Positions 8,901 through 15,867 of a stretch of DNA of 26,605 nucleotides are shown here, piece by piece. Each line of letters begins with the position of its first letter. Position 1 is the first letter of the stretch. The notes below the pieces were generated by a model that saw only the letters and a list, made by a program, of their open reading frames with translations, ran no database searches and was not told the DNA's origin. The position numbers were made by a program, and so were the translations under genes. The stretch comes from Bacillota bacterium (GTDB taxonomy: Bacteria; Bacillota; Clostridia; Lachnospirales; Lachnospiraceae): NCBI GenBank assembly GCA_017861355.1, contig JAGFXQ010000006.1, positions 1-26,605 on the forward strand. The letters run 5' to 3'.

Positions 8901-9427
8901 AGGTTGAGGATGGAAGGACCGAGATTATCGGTGGTATGATTACCTCCAAGACAGTAAAGACAACCAGAAACAATAGTATGATGGCATTTATCACACTAGA
9001 GGATTTATTCGGTAATGTTGAGGTTATAATATTCCCGAAGGACTATGAGAAATTTAAATCCATGCTTGAACCGGACCGAAAGATCTTTATCCGAGGTAAG
9101 GTTACGGTAGAAGAAGAGAAAGCAGCGAAGCTGATCTGCCAGGACATAATTTCGTTCGATAGTATCCCTCAGGAGGTTTGGATTAAATATCCGAATCTTG
9201 AGAGCTTCCAGAACGATGAACAATCTCTGTATCATTTATTAGAACAGTATGATGGTAATGACAGCGTGATAATTTTCTGTGAATCGGAGAAGTGTATCAA
9301 AAAACTTCCAAAAAGTAGAAATGTTAAGGCGGAGAAAGACCTAATTCAACAACTAAATTCGATTTATAAGGAAGAAAATGTTCGAATTACAGAAAAGAGT
9401 ATTGAAAAACTAGGGAAAATGGATTAG
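5939..9427 (+). CDS. dnaE: DNA polymerase III alpha subunit (DnaE1-type)
   Basis: This is a replicative polymerase catalytic subunit of 1162 aa, full length for DnaE. The N-terminal PHP domain starts HLHLHTEYSLLDG and includes AITDHG and ATNDVHY. The polymerase core shows GPGRGSAAGS (355-364) and PDIDIDF (396-402), which carries catalytic Asp residues, then MDFLGLRTL and YRPGPM. A helix-hairpin-helix region (IKGVGKPVIEAI) and an OB-fold domain (from about residue 995) follow. The order PHP, polymerase, HhH, OB without an embedded DnaQ-type exonuclease separates it from PolC. Start ATG 5939 has GAGGAAGGGGG upstream and is preferred to the TTG at 5933. pfkA lies 43 bases downstream in the same transcript. 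PHP metal ligands look largely retained, so proofreading activity is possible but unproven. Confidence 0.97.
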   Translation: MNFTHLHLHTEYSLLDGSGKIKEMVHRAKELGMDSIAITDHGVMYGVIDFYKACVAEGIRPVIGCEVYVAPNSRLDRELGASEERYYHLVLLAENNVGYQNLMKIVSRGFLDGFYYKPRIDYELLEQYHEGIIALSACLGGEVATNLRRGFYAEAKQVAKRLQSVFGENNFFLELQDHGMEEQKNVNQALLRMSSETGIKLVATNDVHYTFAEDAQPHDILLCIQTQKKVTDENRMRYEGGQYYLKSPEEMLSLFPYAAEALENTHDIAQRCNVTIAFGEYKLPVYPVPDPYNAFEYLTKLCHEGLEERYQPVTQELWDRMDYELKTIQNMGFVDYFLITWDFIKYARDNNISVGPGRGSAAGSIVSYALHITDIDPIKYSLLFERFLNPERLTMPDIDIDFCFERRQEVIDYVTRKYGKDKVVQIVTFGTMAARAVIRDVGRALDLPYAQVDTVAKMIPTELGITIEKALSANKDLKALYETNDEVKYLINMSKRLEGLPRHTSMHAAGVVIGKESLDEYVPLSRSSDDSVTTQFTMTTLEELGLLKMDFLGLRTLTVIQNAEALVNKKRSKTDRFDIKKIDYNDSKVYELISSAKTEGIFQLESAGMKSFMKELKPRNLEDIIAGIALYRPGPMEFIPKYVKGKNEAGHITYECPQLEPILSPTYGCIVYQEQVMQIVRDLAGYSYGRSDLVRRAMSKKKESVMIKERQSFVYGNEEEGVPGCIKNGIPETVANHIYDEMMDFAKYAFNKSHAAAYAVVSYETAYLKSYYPVEFMAALMTSVIDNPGKVSEYIFTCRQMGIEILPPDINEGDTVFTVSKGAIRYALSAIKGVGKPVIEAIVAERAENGFFLNLKDFATRLSGKEVNKRTVESFIKAGVFDSLHPIRRQLMLSYVQVLDDIAADKKKSLTGQMTLFDFAGEEEKNDYEMSMPEVSEYNKDQLLALEKEVLGIYVSGHPLEAYENRIKKNVSVNSNDFAIDEETDRPKVEDGRTEIIGGMITSKTVKTTRNNSMMAFITLEDLFGNVEVIIFPKDYEKFKSMLEPDRKIFIRGKVTVEEEKAAKLICQDIISFDSIPQEVWIKYPNLESFQNDEQSLYHLLEQYDGNDSVIIFCESEKCIKKLPKSRNVKAEKDLIQQLNSIYKEENVRITEKSIEKLGKMD

Positions 9428-9470
9428 AATACTGTAGTCTTTAGTTGTAGATGAATCGGAGGTAATAATA

Positions 9471-10442
9471 ATGGGAAGTATAAAAACGATAGGCGTTTTG
9501 ACCAGTGGTGGCGATGCGCCCGGTATGAATGCCGCAATCAGAGCAGTTGTTAGAACTGGTCTGGCAGCAGGGTTACAGGTAAAAGGTATCATGAGAGGAT
9601 ACTTAGGACTGTTAGAGGAAGACATCATAGATATGGATACCAGAAGTGTATCCGATATTATTCAGAGAGGTGGTACAGTTCTGTACACAGCTCGCTGTTT
9701 AGAGATGCTGAAGCCTGAGGTTCAGGACAAAGCAGCTGATATTTGCAGAAAGCATGGAATTGATGGTTTGGTAGTTATTGGCGGAGACGGTTCTTTTCGG
9801 GGAGCGCAGGTATTAGCGAGAAGAGGAATCAATGCTGTTGGTATTCCGGGAACCATCGATTTGGATATTGCATGTACAGATTACTCCATTGGTTTTGATA
9901 CCGCAGTGAATACAGCGATGGAAACCATCGATAAGGTAAGAGATACCTCTACTTCCCATGAAAGATGCAGTATTATTGAGGTAATGGGTAGACATGCCGG
10001 ATTTATTGCTCTGTGGTGTGGCATCGCAAATGGTGCAGAAGAGATTCTGATTGCAGAACGCTATGATTTTGATGAGCAGAGAATTATCAATAGCATTATA
10101 GAGAAGCGTAAAAAGGGTAAGAAACACTATATCATCGTAAATGCTGAAGGTGTAGGCGATTCCAATGGTATGGCGAAGAGAATTGAAGCTGCAACCGGTA
10201 TGGAGACCAGAGCAACCGTTATCGGCCATGCACAGCGTGGTGGAAGTCCTACCGCCAGAGACCGTGTTTATGCTTCCATGATGGGTGCAAAAGCGGTAGA
10301 TCTGTTGGTTGCCGGTGCAAGCAAGCGTATCGTTGGATATAAAGGCGGAGAATATGTGGATTATGATATTGAGGAAGCATTGGCGATGACAAAGGATGTT
10401 GACCAATACATGTATGATCTTTCTATCAGACTTTCAAAGTAA
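9471..10442 (+). CDS. pfkA: ATP-dependent 6-phosphofructokinase
   Basis: PfkA phosphorylates fructose-6-phosphate to fructose-1,6-bisphosphate, the committed step of glycolysis, in the cytoplasm. At 323 aa it is a standard bacterial PfkA. Motifs are GGDAPGMNAAIRAVVR near the N-terminus, GGDGS (104-108), GIPGTID (124-130) and EVMGRHAG. Gly after GGD and Gly in PGTID indicate ATP rather than pyrophosphate use, since PPi enzymes carry Asp and Lys there. The normally near-invariant TIDND reads TID-Leu-D here: catalytic Asp130 and Asp132 stay, but the Asn between them is Leu. GGAGG at 9458-9462 fixes ATG 9471. It is co-transcribed with dnaE, an arrangement I recall in related clostridia, and is followed by a terminator. 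Confidence 0.96.
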   Translation: MGSIKTIGVLTSGGDAPGMNAAIRAVVRTGLAAGLQVKGIMRGYLGLLEEDIIDMDTRSVSDIIQRGGTVLYTARCLEMLKPEVQDKAADICRKHGIDGLVVIGGDGSFRGAQVLARRGINAVGIPGTIDLDIACTDYSIGFDTAVNTAMETIDKVRDTSTSHERCSIIEVMGRHAGFIALWCGIANGAEEILIAERYDFDEQRIINSIIEKRKKGKKHYIIVNAEGVGDSNGMAKRIEAATGMETRATVIGHAQRGGSPTARDRVYASMMGAKAVDLLVAGASKRIVGYKGGEYVDYDIEEALAMTKDVDQYMYDLSIRLSK

Positions 10443-10473
10443 TTATTAACAATAAATAGACATAATGAATATA

Positions 10474-10515
10474 GGCTGATTATGAATTGTGACAACAAGG
10501 AGTAATCAGTCTTTT
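10474..10515 (+). terminator. Terminator of the dnaE-pfkA transcript
   Basis: A 9-bp stem with one G-T pair (GGCTGATTA 10474-10482, TAATCAGTC 10503-10511) and a 20-base loop is followed by TTTT. A further short inverted repeat (AAGTGC/GCACTT, 10533-10558) follows without a T-run. Confidence 0.7.
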
Positions 10516-10572
10516 GTTACATCGTAGGATTAAAGTGCTGAAGGTGCATTTGGCACTTCAATCTTCATAGGA

Positions 10573-10592
10573 AGAAACTATAATTAGTTTCT
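10573..10592 (+). repeat. 8-bp inverted repeat before the DUF523 gene
   Basis: AGAAACTA (10573-10580) and TAGTTTCT (10585-10592) form a perfect inverted repeat with a 4-base centre, ending 10 bases before the GGAGGG ribosome binding site of the next gene. It could be an operator or an RNA hairpin limiting translation. Confidence 0.45.
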
Positions 10593-10614
10593 AACTAAGA
10601 ATGGAGGGAATGAG

Positions 10615-11067
10615 ATGTATCTGGTAAGTGCGTGCTTGGCGGGAATTGACTGCCGATATGATGGAAGAGATAGTGCTAACGAGAAGATTAGGGAGCTTGT
10701 TCAACAAGGAAAAGCGATTCCGGTGTGCCCGGAACAATTGGGAGGACTTACTACACCTAGAATCAGCTGTGAGATTGTGAACCAATCTGGGGATAAGAAG
10801 ATAATCAATAAAGAAGGAGCCGACCGGACAGCAGAATTTACTCTGGGTGCGGAAAGGACCTTAGCAATAGCAAAAGCACTCGGGATCAATCGAGCAATCA
10901 TGAAGTCGAAAAGTCCTTCCTGCGGTTGTGGTCTAATCTATGATGGTACCTTCACCGGGAATTTGGTTCCGGGTAATGGGATGGCAACAGACCTTTTAAT
11001 TCGGCACGGAATTGAAGTATGTACGGAGAAGGAGTATCAGGATATTACAGTTCCGCCTTCCAGGTAG
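10615..11067 (+). CDS. DUF523 / TudS-like iron-sulfur protein
   Basis: This 150-aa protein belongs to the DUF523 family, which includes the thiouracil desulfurase TudS, an enzyme that uses a [4Fe-4S] cluster held by three cysteines to remove sulfur from thiolated uracil. Matching cysteines are visible at C7 (LVSACLAG), C38 (CPEQLGG) and C103 (KSPSCGCG). The family signatures CRYDG and SPSCG are intact. The natural substrate of most DUF523 proteins is unknown, so desulfurase activity is a family-level inference. The start ATG 10615 is preceded by GGAGGG. The gene stands alone between the dnaE-pfkA terminator and the ABC exporter promoter, and its context gives no further clue. Confidence 0.85.
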   Translation: MYLVSACLAGIDCRYDGRDSANEKIRELVQQGKAIPVCPEQLGGLTTPRISCEIVNQSGDKKIINKEGADRTAEFTLGAERTLAIAKALGINRAIMKSKSPSCGCGLIYDGTFTGNLVPGNGMATDLLIRHGIEVCTEKEYQDITVPPSR

Positions 11068-11101
11068 TGAATACGACGGGGAATGAAATGTTCCCATGGA
11101 T

Positions 11102-11131
11102 TTGAAAAACATTACAGAGTATTGATACAAT
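11102..11131 (+). promoter_or_regulatory. Promoter of the ABC exporter gene
   Basis: TTGAAA (11102-11107), an 18-bp spacer and TACAAT (11126-11131), with the extended -10 dinucleotide TG at 11123-11124. Transcription should begin near 11138, about 30 bases before the gene. Confidence 0.65.
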
Positions 11132-11167
11132 AGGAAACACTAAATATAAGAGGAATGGGGAATAAGT

Positions 11168-12931
11168 ATGAGTGGGAGAACCAAAAAACTTTTTTCGTAC
11201 TACAGGCCACATTTAGCATTATTCTTTGGTGATATGATGTTTGCATTCCTGGCAGCAGGGATATCACTGATTTTTCCGATGATTGTACGATATATAACGA
11301 ATGAGGTGTTAGTGAAGTACGAGATAGGTGAGGCAGCGCCGATTATTCTTCGACTTCTGTTTGCCATGCTGGCTTTGGCCGTTCTTGAGTATGTAAGCAC
11401 ATATTTTATTGCGTATCAGGGGCATATTATGGGTGCAAGAATGGAATTCAATATGCGTAATGATCTCTTTGAACATTTTCAGAAGCTATCTTTTAATTAT
11501 TATGATAATCAAAAGACAGGGCAGCTGATGTCTCGCATTACCAATGATCTCTTTGATATCTCGGAATTATGCCATCATGGTCCGGAGGATATTATAATCT
11601 CCATCATCAAGGTGGTCGGAGCGTTTGTTATCCTGGTTAATATTAATCTCCCTTTAACCTTGCTTATTTTTGCATTTCTGCCTCCGATGTTTGCCTTCGC
11701 TTACTATATGAGAGGCAGGATGAATAAAGCCTTCCGTAAGAACAGAGAACGGATCGCTGAGATTAATGCCAGGGTGGAGGATAATCTGTCGGGAATCCGT
11801 GTGGTTAAGTCTTTTGCGAATGAAGAGGTGGAGATCGATAAGTTTCATGAGAGCAATTCCAGATTCGTGGAGAGTAAGCGTAACAGTTATTGGAATATGG
11901 CCGGTTTTCATTCCGGGTTAACTTTGTTCACCTCCTTTATTAATATTGCAATGATTGCGGGAGGAAGCCTATTCATCGTAAAAGGGGTGATCGGTATTTC
12001 AGACCTCCTAACTTTTCTGCTCTATGTGAATACATTAATTGATCCTGTGAAGAAACTGATCAGCTTTACCGAGACCTTTCAAAACGGAATGACCGGCTTT
12101 GAACGTTTCTATGACATCCTAATGATTATGCCGGATATCGTGGATCGTCCACACGCAATCGAGCTTCGTGAGGTAGAGGGAAGAATAGAATTTGTAAATG
12201 TTGCCTTCAAGTATAACGACACCAGCAGTGATGTATTTCATAATATTGATCTAACGGTGGAGGCCGGAGATTATATGGCATTGGTTGGTTCCTCCGGTGT
12301 AGGAAAGACGACAATGTGCAGTCTGATACCGAGATTCTATGAGGTATCAGAGGGCAGCATCCATATTGACGGGAAAGATATCCGGGATATTAAGTTGCGG
12401 TCCCTTCGTAAGAATATCGGTATCGTACAGCAGGAGGTCTATCTCTTTGCCGGTACGGTAATGGAGAATATCCAATATGGTAATCTGGACGCAACGGAAG
12501 AAGAGGTAATTAAAGCAGCCAAGAATGCCAATGCCCATGATTTTATTATGGAGCTGCCGGATGGCTACAATACATACATCGGACAACGTGGAATAAAGCT
12601 GTCCGGAGGACAGAAACAGCGACTTAGCATCGCAAGAGTATTTCTAAAGAATCCTCCGATTCTGATCTTTGATGAAGCTACCTCCTCGTTGGACAATGAG
12701 AGTGAAAAGGTAGTGCAGGATTCCTTGGAGAAGTTAGCTAAGAACCGCACCACCTTTGTTATTGCACATCGATTATCTACTATCAAGAATGCTAAGAAGA
12801 TCCTGGTACTTACAGAAGAGGGAATAAAAGAAACCGGGACGCATGAGGAACTAATAAAACAAAACGGAATCTATGCAAATTTATATCACATGACCTTCCG
12901 GAGAAAAGAGCAGGAAGTGATATCAGTATAG
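11168..12931 (+). CDS. ABC exporter half-transporter (permease-ATPase fusion)
   Basis: This 587-aa protein fuses six predicted membrane helices (about residues 17-290) to a nucleotide-binding domain, the layout of MsbA/BmrA-type exporters that dimerise in the cytoplasmic membrane. ATPase motifs are complete: Walker A GSSGVGKTT (near 373), signature LSGGQKQR (near 478), Walker B ILIFDEATSSLD (near 498) and switch His in IAHRLST. The pre-Walker Q-loop reads IVQQEVYLFAGT. Such proteins export lipids, peptides or drugs; nothing here reveals the cargo, and homodimer function is likely because no second half-transporter is adjacent. It has its own promoter at 11102 and a long-stem terminator at 13001. 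Confidence 0.93.
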   Translation: MSGRTKKLFSYYRPHLALFFGDMMFAFLAAGISLIFPMIVRYITNEVLVKYEIGEAAPIILRLLFAMLALAVLEYVSTYFIAYQGHIMGARMEFNMRNDLFEHFQKLSFNYYDNQKTGQLMSRITNDLFDISELCHHGPEDIIISIIKVVGAFVILVNINLPLTLLIFAFLPPMFAFAYYMRGRMNKAFRKNRERIAEINARVEDNLSGIRVVKSFANEEVEIDKFHESNSRFVESKRNSYWNMAGFHSGLTLFTSFINIAMIAGGSLFIVKGVIGISDLLTFLLYVNTLIDPVKKLISFTETFQNGMTGFERFYDILMIMPDIVDRPHAIELREVEGRIEFVNVAFKYNDTSSDVFHNIDLTVEAGDYMALVGSSGVGKTTMCSLIPRFYEVSEGSIHIDGKDIRDIKLRSLRKNIGIVQQEVYLFAGTVMENIQYGNLDATEEEVIKAAKNANAHDFIMELPDGYNTYIGQRGIKLSGGQKQRLSIARVFLKNPPILIFDEATSSLDNESEKVVQDSLEKLAKNRTTFVIAHRLSTIKNAKKILVLTEEGIKETGTHEELIKQNGIYANLYHMTFRRKEQEVISV

Positions 12932-13000
12932 ATTGTTTTGCGGAAATTTGCTAAGACGATTAGGAACACATTGATTTTTATAATGACTTGAATAGTCGTA

Positions 13001-13068
13001 GGGGTACCGTTGATTCATGCCAAAGTAATTAACCTTTTGGCTGGTGAATACGGTATCCCAACTTTTTG
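13001..13068 (+). terminator. Long-stem terminator after the ABC exporter
   Basis: GGGGTACCGT (13001-13010) pairs with ACGGTATCCC (13050-13059), then ATTCA with TGAAT and GCCAAA with TTTGGC (13036-13041). Together they make a stem of about 21 bp with two bulges, followed by AACTTTTTG. The stem is longer than usual but the T-run supports termination. The remainder of the 12932-13360 gap holds the sigma-factor promoter and no convincing gene. Confidence 0.75.
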
Positions 13069-13262
13069 TCGTTTTATAGGCTCCTGAGTGCCATTATTAT
13101 GAAATGTTTACAAAATGTTCATACATAATTGCGGAATATTTATGGAACGCTTTTTAGCAGACGCGCGTCTAATTGTTAAGAAGGGAAGAGAAAGAACGAA
13201 AATCCGCATAACGGAAAATTCTTGTATTGATAACAAATGGATGGTTTTATTCATTCCTCTTG

Positions 13263-13291
13263 TTTACATCGTCTTTCTATACATGTATACT
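13263..13291 (+). promoter_or_regulatory. Promoter of the sigma / anti-sigma operon
   Basis: TTTACA (13263-13268), exactly 17 bp, then TATACT (13286-13291). Transcription should begin near 13298, giving a 63-base leader. The match is to the housekeeping sigma; whether the encoded sigma factor also reads its own promoter cannot be told. Confidence 0.7.
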
Positions 13292-13360
13292 ATTATATGA
13301 TTACGGACGTAAGACGCAGACATAAAAAAATAATAGGTATTAGTATAGGGGGATAACAGG

Positions 13361-13909
13361 ATGCAGAAGGATATGCAGAATGACCTCTTCGAAAATGTAC
13401 CTGGGTATGATATAGAGACTCTCATGAGACAATATGGTAACGATGTATTGCGAACGGCTTATATGTATGTCAAAGATATTCATACCGCAGAGGATATTTT
13501 CCAAGATGTATTCATTAAAGTGAATCAAAAGCTTTCGACCTTTGAAGGTAACTCCAGTATCAAGACCTGGATCATCAGAATTACCATCAATACCTGCAAG
13601 GATTACTTAAAGAGTGCCTGGAATCGCAGAGTGGTGCCAATGATGGACTACCAGGAGGATGCAATCATCAGCGAGACTGATTATGATGATGTAGAAAAGC
13701 AAGATACGAAGGAATTGATTAAGAAATCAGTTCTTTCCTTACCGGCAAAATATAAAGATGTTGTGCTTTGTGTATATTTTCAGGAAATGACGATCACTGA
13801 GGCTGCTCAGGCACTGAACATAGCGGAAGGAACTGCAAAGAGCAGGCTTTCGCGAGCCCGGCAGAAACTGAAAACGATATTAGAAGGGAGGATTTCAGAT
13901 GAATTATAA
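13361..13909 (+). CDS. RNA polymerase sigma factor, ECF type
   Basis: This 182-aa sigma-70-family protein has only regions 2 and 4, the extracytoplasmic-function (ECF) layout. Region 2 covers about residues 21-85, with HTAEDIFQDVFIKVNQKL and a WIIRITINTCKDYLK segment; region 4 covers about 125-178, with EMTITEAAQALNIAEGTAKS as the helix-turn-helix and RLSRARQKLK after it. It would direct RNA polymerase to a small regulon in answer to an envelope or other external signal. Start ATG 13361 has AGGGGGA upstream. Its end overlaps the next gene by 11 bases, so the two proteins are probably made in a fixed ratio. Targets cannot be inferred from this window. Confidence 0.93.
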   Translation: MQKDMQNDLFENVPGYDIETLMRQYGNDVLRTAYMYVKDIHTAEDIFQDVFIKVNQKLSTFEGNSSIKTWIIRITINTCKDYLKSAWNRRVVPMMDYQEDAIISETDYDDVEKQDTKELIKKSVLSLPAKYKDVVLCVYFQEMTITEAAQALNIAEGTAKSRLSRARQKLKTILEGRISDEL

Positions 13910-14921
13910 TAACAAAAACCAGAAAGAAACGATAGAAAATGATGAACTGAATATCAAATCACATCTGAACACTTCTCTTGATTTAAGCGGTATCAGTGTG
14001 TCGGAGGATTTAATTAATAGAACGTTAGCAGCAATTAAGGAACAGTCTGAAGGGAATATGAATGAGACTGAGACAGAAACCAAGGAATTTAGTAAAAAAA
14101 TAATCCCGTGGAATAGATACATCCGTGGCTTTGCAGGTGTAGCAGCTGCGGTAATTATCGTAGCAATCGGATATAATATAGTACAACAAGGACCCATTGG
14201 TATGAAGAAAGCGGAAGACAAGGCGATGCCGGAGTATACGGCTTCTCAACAAGAGAATACCACAATGATGGCGACTACGGAAGAAGCGCCGGCTGCAGCG
14301 GATACATCGACTGCTATGAAAAAAGGGGAAGAAGATATTCAATATACAATTACAGCTGAGACGGCGGACACTTCAGGGATTGAGGAAAGCAAGGTTCTGG
14401 ATGCTGCAGAAGCAGATAGTAGTGCATTAGCAGATAATAGTGCTTTAGCAGATAGCGCAGCGACAGAACAACAGGATGCTGCAGGCACAGAGAGTAATAT
14501 AGCGGATGCGGGACAGATCCAGAGATTTGCAACTATCTCCGGTAATAATGATAATGTAGCTACCTATAGCTTCCGTGATATATTTCTAGCATCACCGGAG
14601 CAGGCGGAATATGTAACAATATCGGATAATGTCAATAATATTTCGATAACACTGACGCAGTTAGAAGATATTCAAGCTTTCTATACCATCATGGACAGTC
14701 ACCAATTTACAATGGAAGGGAATGATTCCTTAATTGATCCGAATTATACCATTGAGGTAAACAGTCCTGAGCTTGGAACATTATATACGATGTTGGTAGG
14801 AAGTAATCTGACGGTACGCCTTACTCAGGGAGATAATGTTGTAGAAAATACCTACTATGCGGTAGATGACGCTACCTTCAAGCAGGAATTAGAGGAGTTC
14901 TTAATAGAACGCAGTGAATAA
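13899..14921 (+). CDS. Single-pass membrane protein, probable anti-sigma factor
   Basis: The 340-aa product overlaps the sigma gene by 11 bases and has its own GGGAGG at 13886-13891, typical of a coupled sigma/anti-sigma pair. A cytoplasmic N-terminus of about 75 residues contains LDLSGISVSEDLINRTLAAI, which I take as the sigma-binding part. One membrane helix spans about 76-96, then comes a long outside region: an Ala, Ser, Asp and Glu-rich segment (about 105-205) and a globular C-terminal domain of about 120 residues that I do not recognise. The zinc-type anti-sigma motif (HxxxCxxC) is absent; no cysteine is seen anywhere. It probably holds the sigma factor at the membrane until an outside signal acts on the C-terminal domain (inference from context). 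Confidence 0.75.
   Translation: MNYNNKNQKETIENDELNIKSHLNTSLDLSGISVSEDLINRTLAAIKEQSEGNMNETETETKEFSKKIIPWNRYIRGFAGVAAAVIIVAIGYNIVQQGPIGMKKAEDKAMPEYTASQQENTTMMATTEEAPAAADTSTAMKKGEEDIQYTITAETADTSGIEESKVLDAAEADSSALADNSALADSAATEQQDAAGTESNIADAGQIQRFATISGNNDNVATYSFRDIFLASPEQAEYVTISDNVNNISITLTQLEDIQAFYTIMDSHQFTMEGNDSLIDPNYTIEVNSPELGTLYTMLVGSNLTVRLTQGDNVVENTYYAVDDATFKQELEEFLIERSE
14421..14456 (+). repeat. Two 18-bp tandem copies inside the anti-sigma gene
   Basis: Two adjacent 18-bp copies (14421-14438, 14439-14456) differ at three positions and encode SALADN and SALADS. They lie in the low-complexity linker outside the membrane, a place where slippage could change linker length without breaking the frame. 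Confidence 0.6.
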
Positions 14922-14940
14922 GGAAAGAGGATAGGAGATT

Positions 14941-15025
14941 AAAAAAGGTTCTTGCAGTATATTTCTGATATGACCCCGTAAAAGTGGGATCGCATCAGAA
15001 CTATATTGCAAGAACCTTCTTTATA
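14941..15025. terminator. Bidirectional long-stem terminator between convergent genes
   Basis: Sequence 14945-14979 pairs with 14984-15018, including a perfect 12-bp base (AAGGTTCTTGCA with TGCAAGAACCTT) and a further TTCTGAT/ATCAGAA block; only a few mismatches or G-T pairs interrupt it. AAAAAA at its left edge gives a T-run for leftward transcripts, and CTTCTTTAT at the right serves rightward ones. It ends both the anti-sigma gene and the convergent acidic-protein gene. Confidence 0.9.
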
Positions 15026-15046
15026 TCATGAATAAATAGCGTATTA

Positions 15047-15337
15047 TTAGTGGAGATCTTCTTCTTCCTCGTCCAGAACTTCATCCAAAGCTTCTTCCGG
15101 AGCTTCTTCTGCAGCATCGGGCACTTTCGTGCTCTCTGAAGTTAGATTAATCGGAACATAACCTCTGGTCTCTTCTGCCTCGTCCTCTTCTGTATCAAAA
15201 TCCTCGAAATCATCTTCGAAATCATCAAAATCATCCGAGGAATCTTTCTTAATATAATTCTTATAAACATAATAAGCACCAGCGGCTACTGATGCTAGAG
15301 TAATTGTACCAAATAGAAACTTTCCAAACTTCTTCAT
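15047..15337 (-). CDS. Small membrane-anchored protein with a very acidic tail
   Basis: The 96-aa product begins MKKFGKFLFG and has one hydrophobic helix (about residues 7-24) ending in AYYVYKNYIKK. The rest is strongly acidic, with a DDFDDFEDDFEDFD stretch (about 35-48) and a Glu/Asp-rich C-terminus ending EEEEDLH. I recognise no domain. The N-terminus could be a membrane anchor or an uncleaved signal; no lipobox is present. Candidate roles are cation binding at the membrane or a scaffold, both guesses. AAGGAT lies 10 bases before the ATG on this strand, which supports expression. A TATAAT -10 box is at 15366-15371. It is convergent with the anti-sigma gene and shares its terminator. Confidence 0.7.
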   Translation of the reverse strand: MKKFGKFLFGTITLASVAAGAYYVYKNYIKKDSSDDFDDFEDDFEDFDTEEDEAEETRGYVPINLTSESTKVPDAAEEAPEEALDEVLDEEEEDLH

Positions 15338-15624
15338 ATGCTAATCATCCTTTCCGTTTAATATTATTATATGATTAAGGTGTCATAAGTATGATATTCT
15401 GTATAACCATGTATTGTTCCATACATGATGCTATGCATGGTGCCATCTACAAATCCAATATTGTGATGGATGGAGGCAGAATACTTATAACGCATAAATC
15501 ATTATACACTATTATTCAATTATAATTCGGTTTCTAATAAAAATAAAGTAAAAGTTCTATAAACTTGAATCATTTACCAATGATAATGATAGCAAGAAAT
15601 GAGAAGAAATGTCGGGGATATGAT
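15338..15624. other. Divergent intergenic region before the xylanase gene
   Basis: No gene was found here. A leftward TATAAT box (15366-15371) serves the acidic-protein gene, without a clear -35. CATGTAT (15408-15414) and ATACATG (15421-15427) form a 7-bp inverted repeat with a 6-base centre, and CATGG recurs at 15436-15440, so an operator is possible. AATGATAATGATA around 15578-15590 resembles part of a Fur box but covers only about half of one. No clear CcpA site was found. Confidence 0.4.
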
Positions 15625-15653
15625 TTGTTTCTCAACATCCATTTTGTTATAGT
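15625..15653 (+). promoter_or_regulatory. Promoter of the GH10 xylanase gene
   Basis: TTGTTT (15625-15630), a 17-bp spacer and TATAGT (15648-15653), with TG at 15645-15646 making an extended -10. Transcription should begin near 15660, about 20 bases before the AGGAGG at 15680. Confidence 0.7.
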
Positions 15654-15696
15654 AAATCGCATAAAGAATACTTTCCTTTAGGAGGAGTGCTGTAAG

Positions 15697-15867
15697 ATGA
15701 GTGAAAACAGTACTTCGCAGGATTATTTATTCAAAAAAAGGAGAAGAAATCATGTATTTACGACGGAAAACAATTCTAATTACTTCTATGTTACTGTGCA
15801 CAGTTCTTGTTATTACCGGTTGCGGGGCGAATACCAGTCGAGAAACTGTGGATCCCCTCCCAACTGA
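15697..15867 (+). CDS. Possible 56-codon ORF overlapping the xylanase start
   Basis: ATG 15697 follows AGGAGG (15680-15685) by 11 bases and opens a 56-codon frame that runs out of frame over the first 116 bases of the xylanase gene. The peptide begins MSENSTSQDYLFKKRRR, then becomes irregular. The strongest ribosome binding site of this transcript therefore points at this frame and not at the xylanase ATG 15752. It could be a leader peptide coupled to xylanase translation, or an accident. An alternative reading is that the xylanase starts at the GTG at 15701, 15 bases from the AGGAGG. I rank it as possible only. Confidence 0.3.
   Translation: MSENSTSQDYLFKKRRRNHVFTTENNSNYFYVTVHSSCYYRLRGEYQSRNCGSPPN

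Noticed and set aside
9813..10406. 197-codon antisense frame across pfkA
   Set aside because: It lies opposite a well-conserved gene, shows no recognisable domain and has no ribosome binding site; codon use of pfkA explains it.
13115..13300. 61-codon frame before the sigma factor
   Set aside because: No ribosome binding site at either Met, and its end covers the -35 and -10 boxes of the sigma operon promoter.
15578..15590. Fur-box-like sequence upstream of the xylanase gene
   Set aside because: Only about half of a 19-bp Fur box matches, in AT-rich DNA, before a gene with no iron link.
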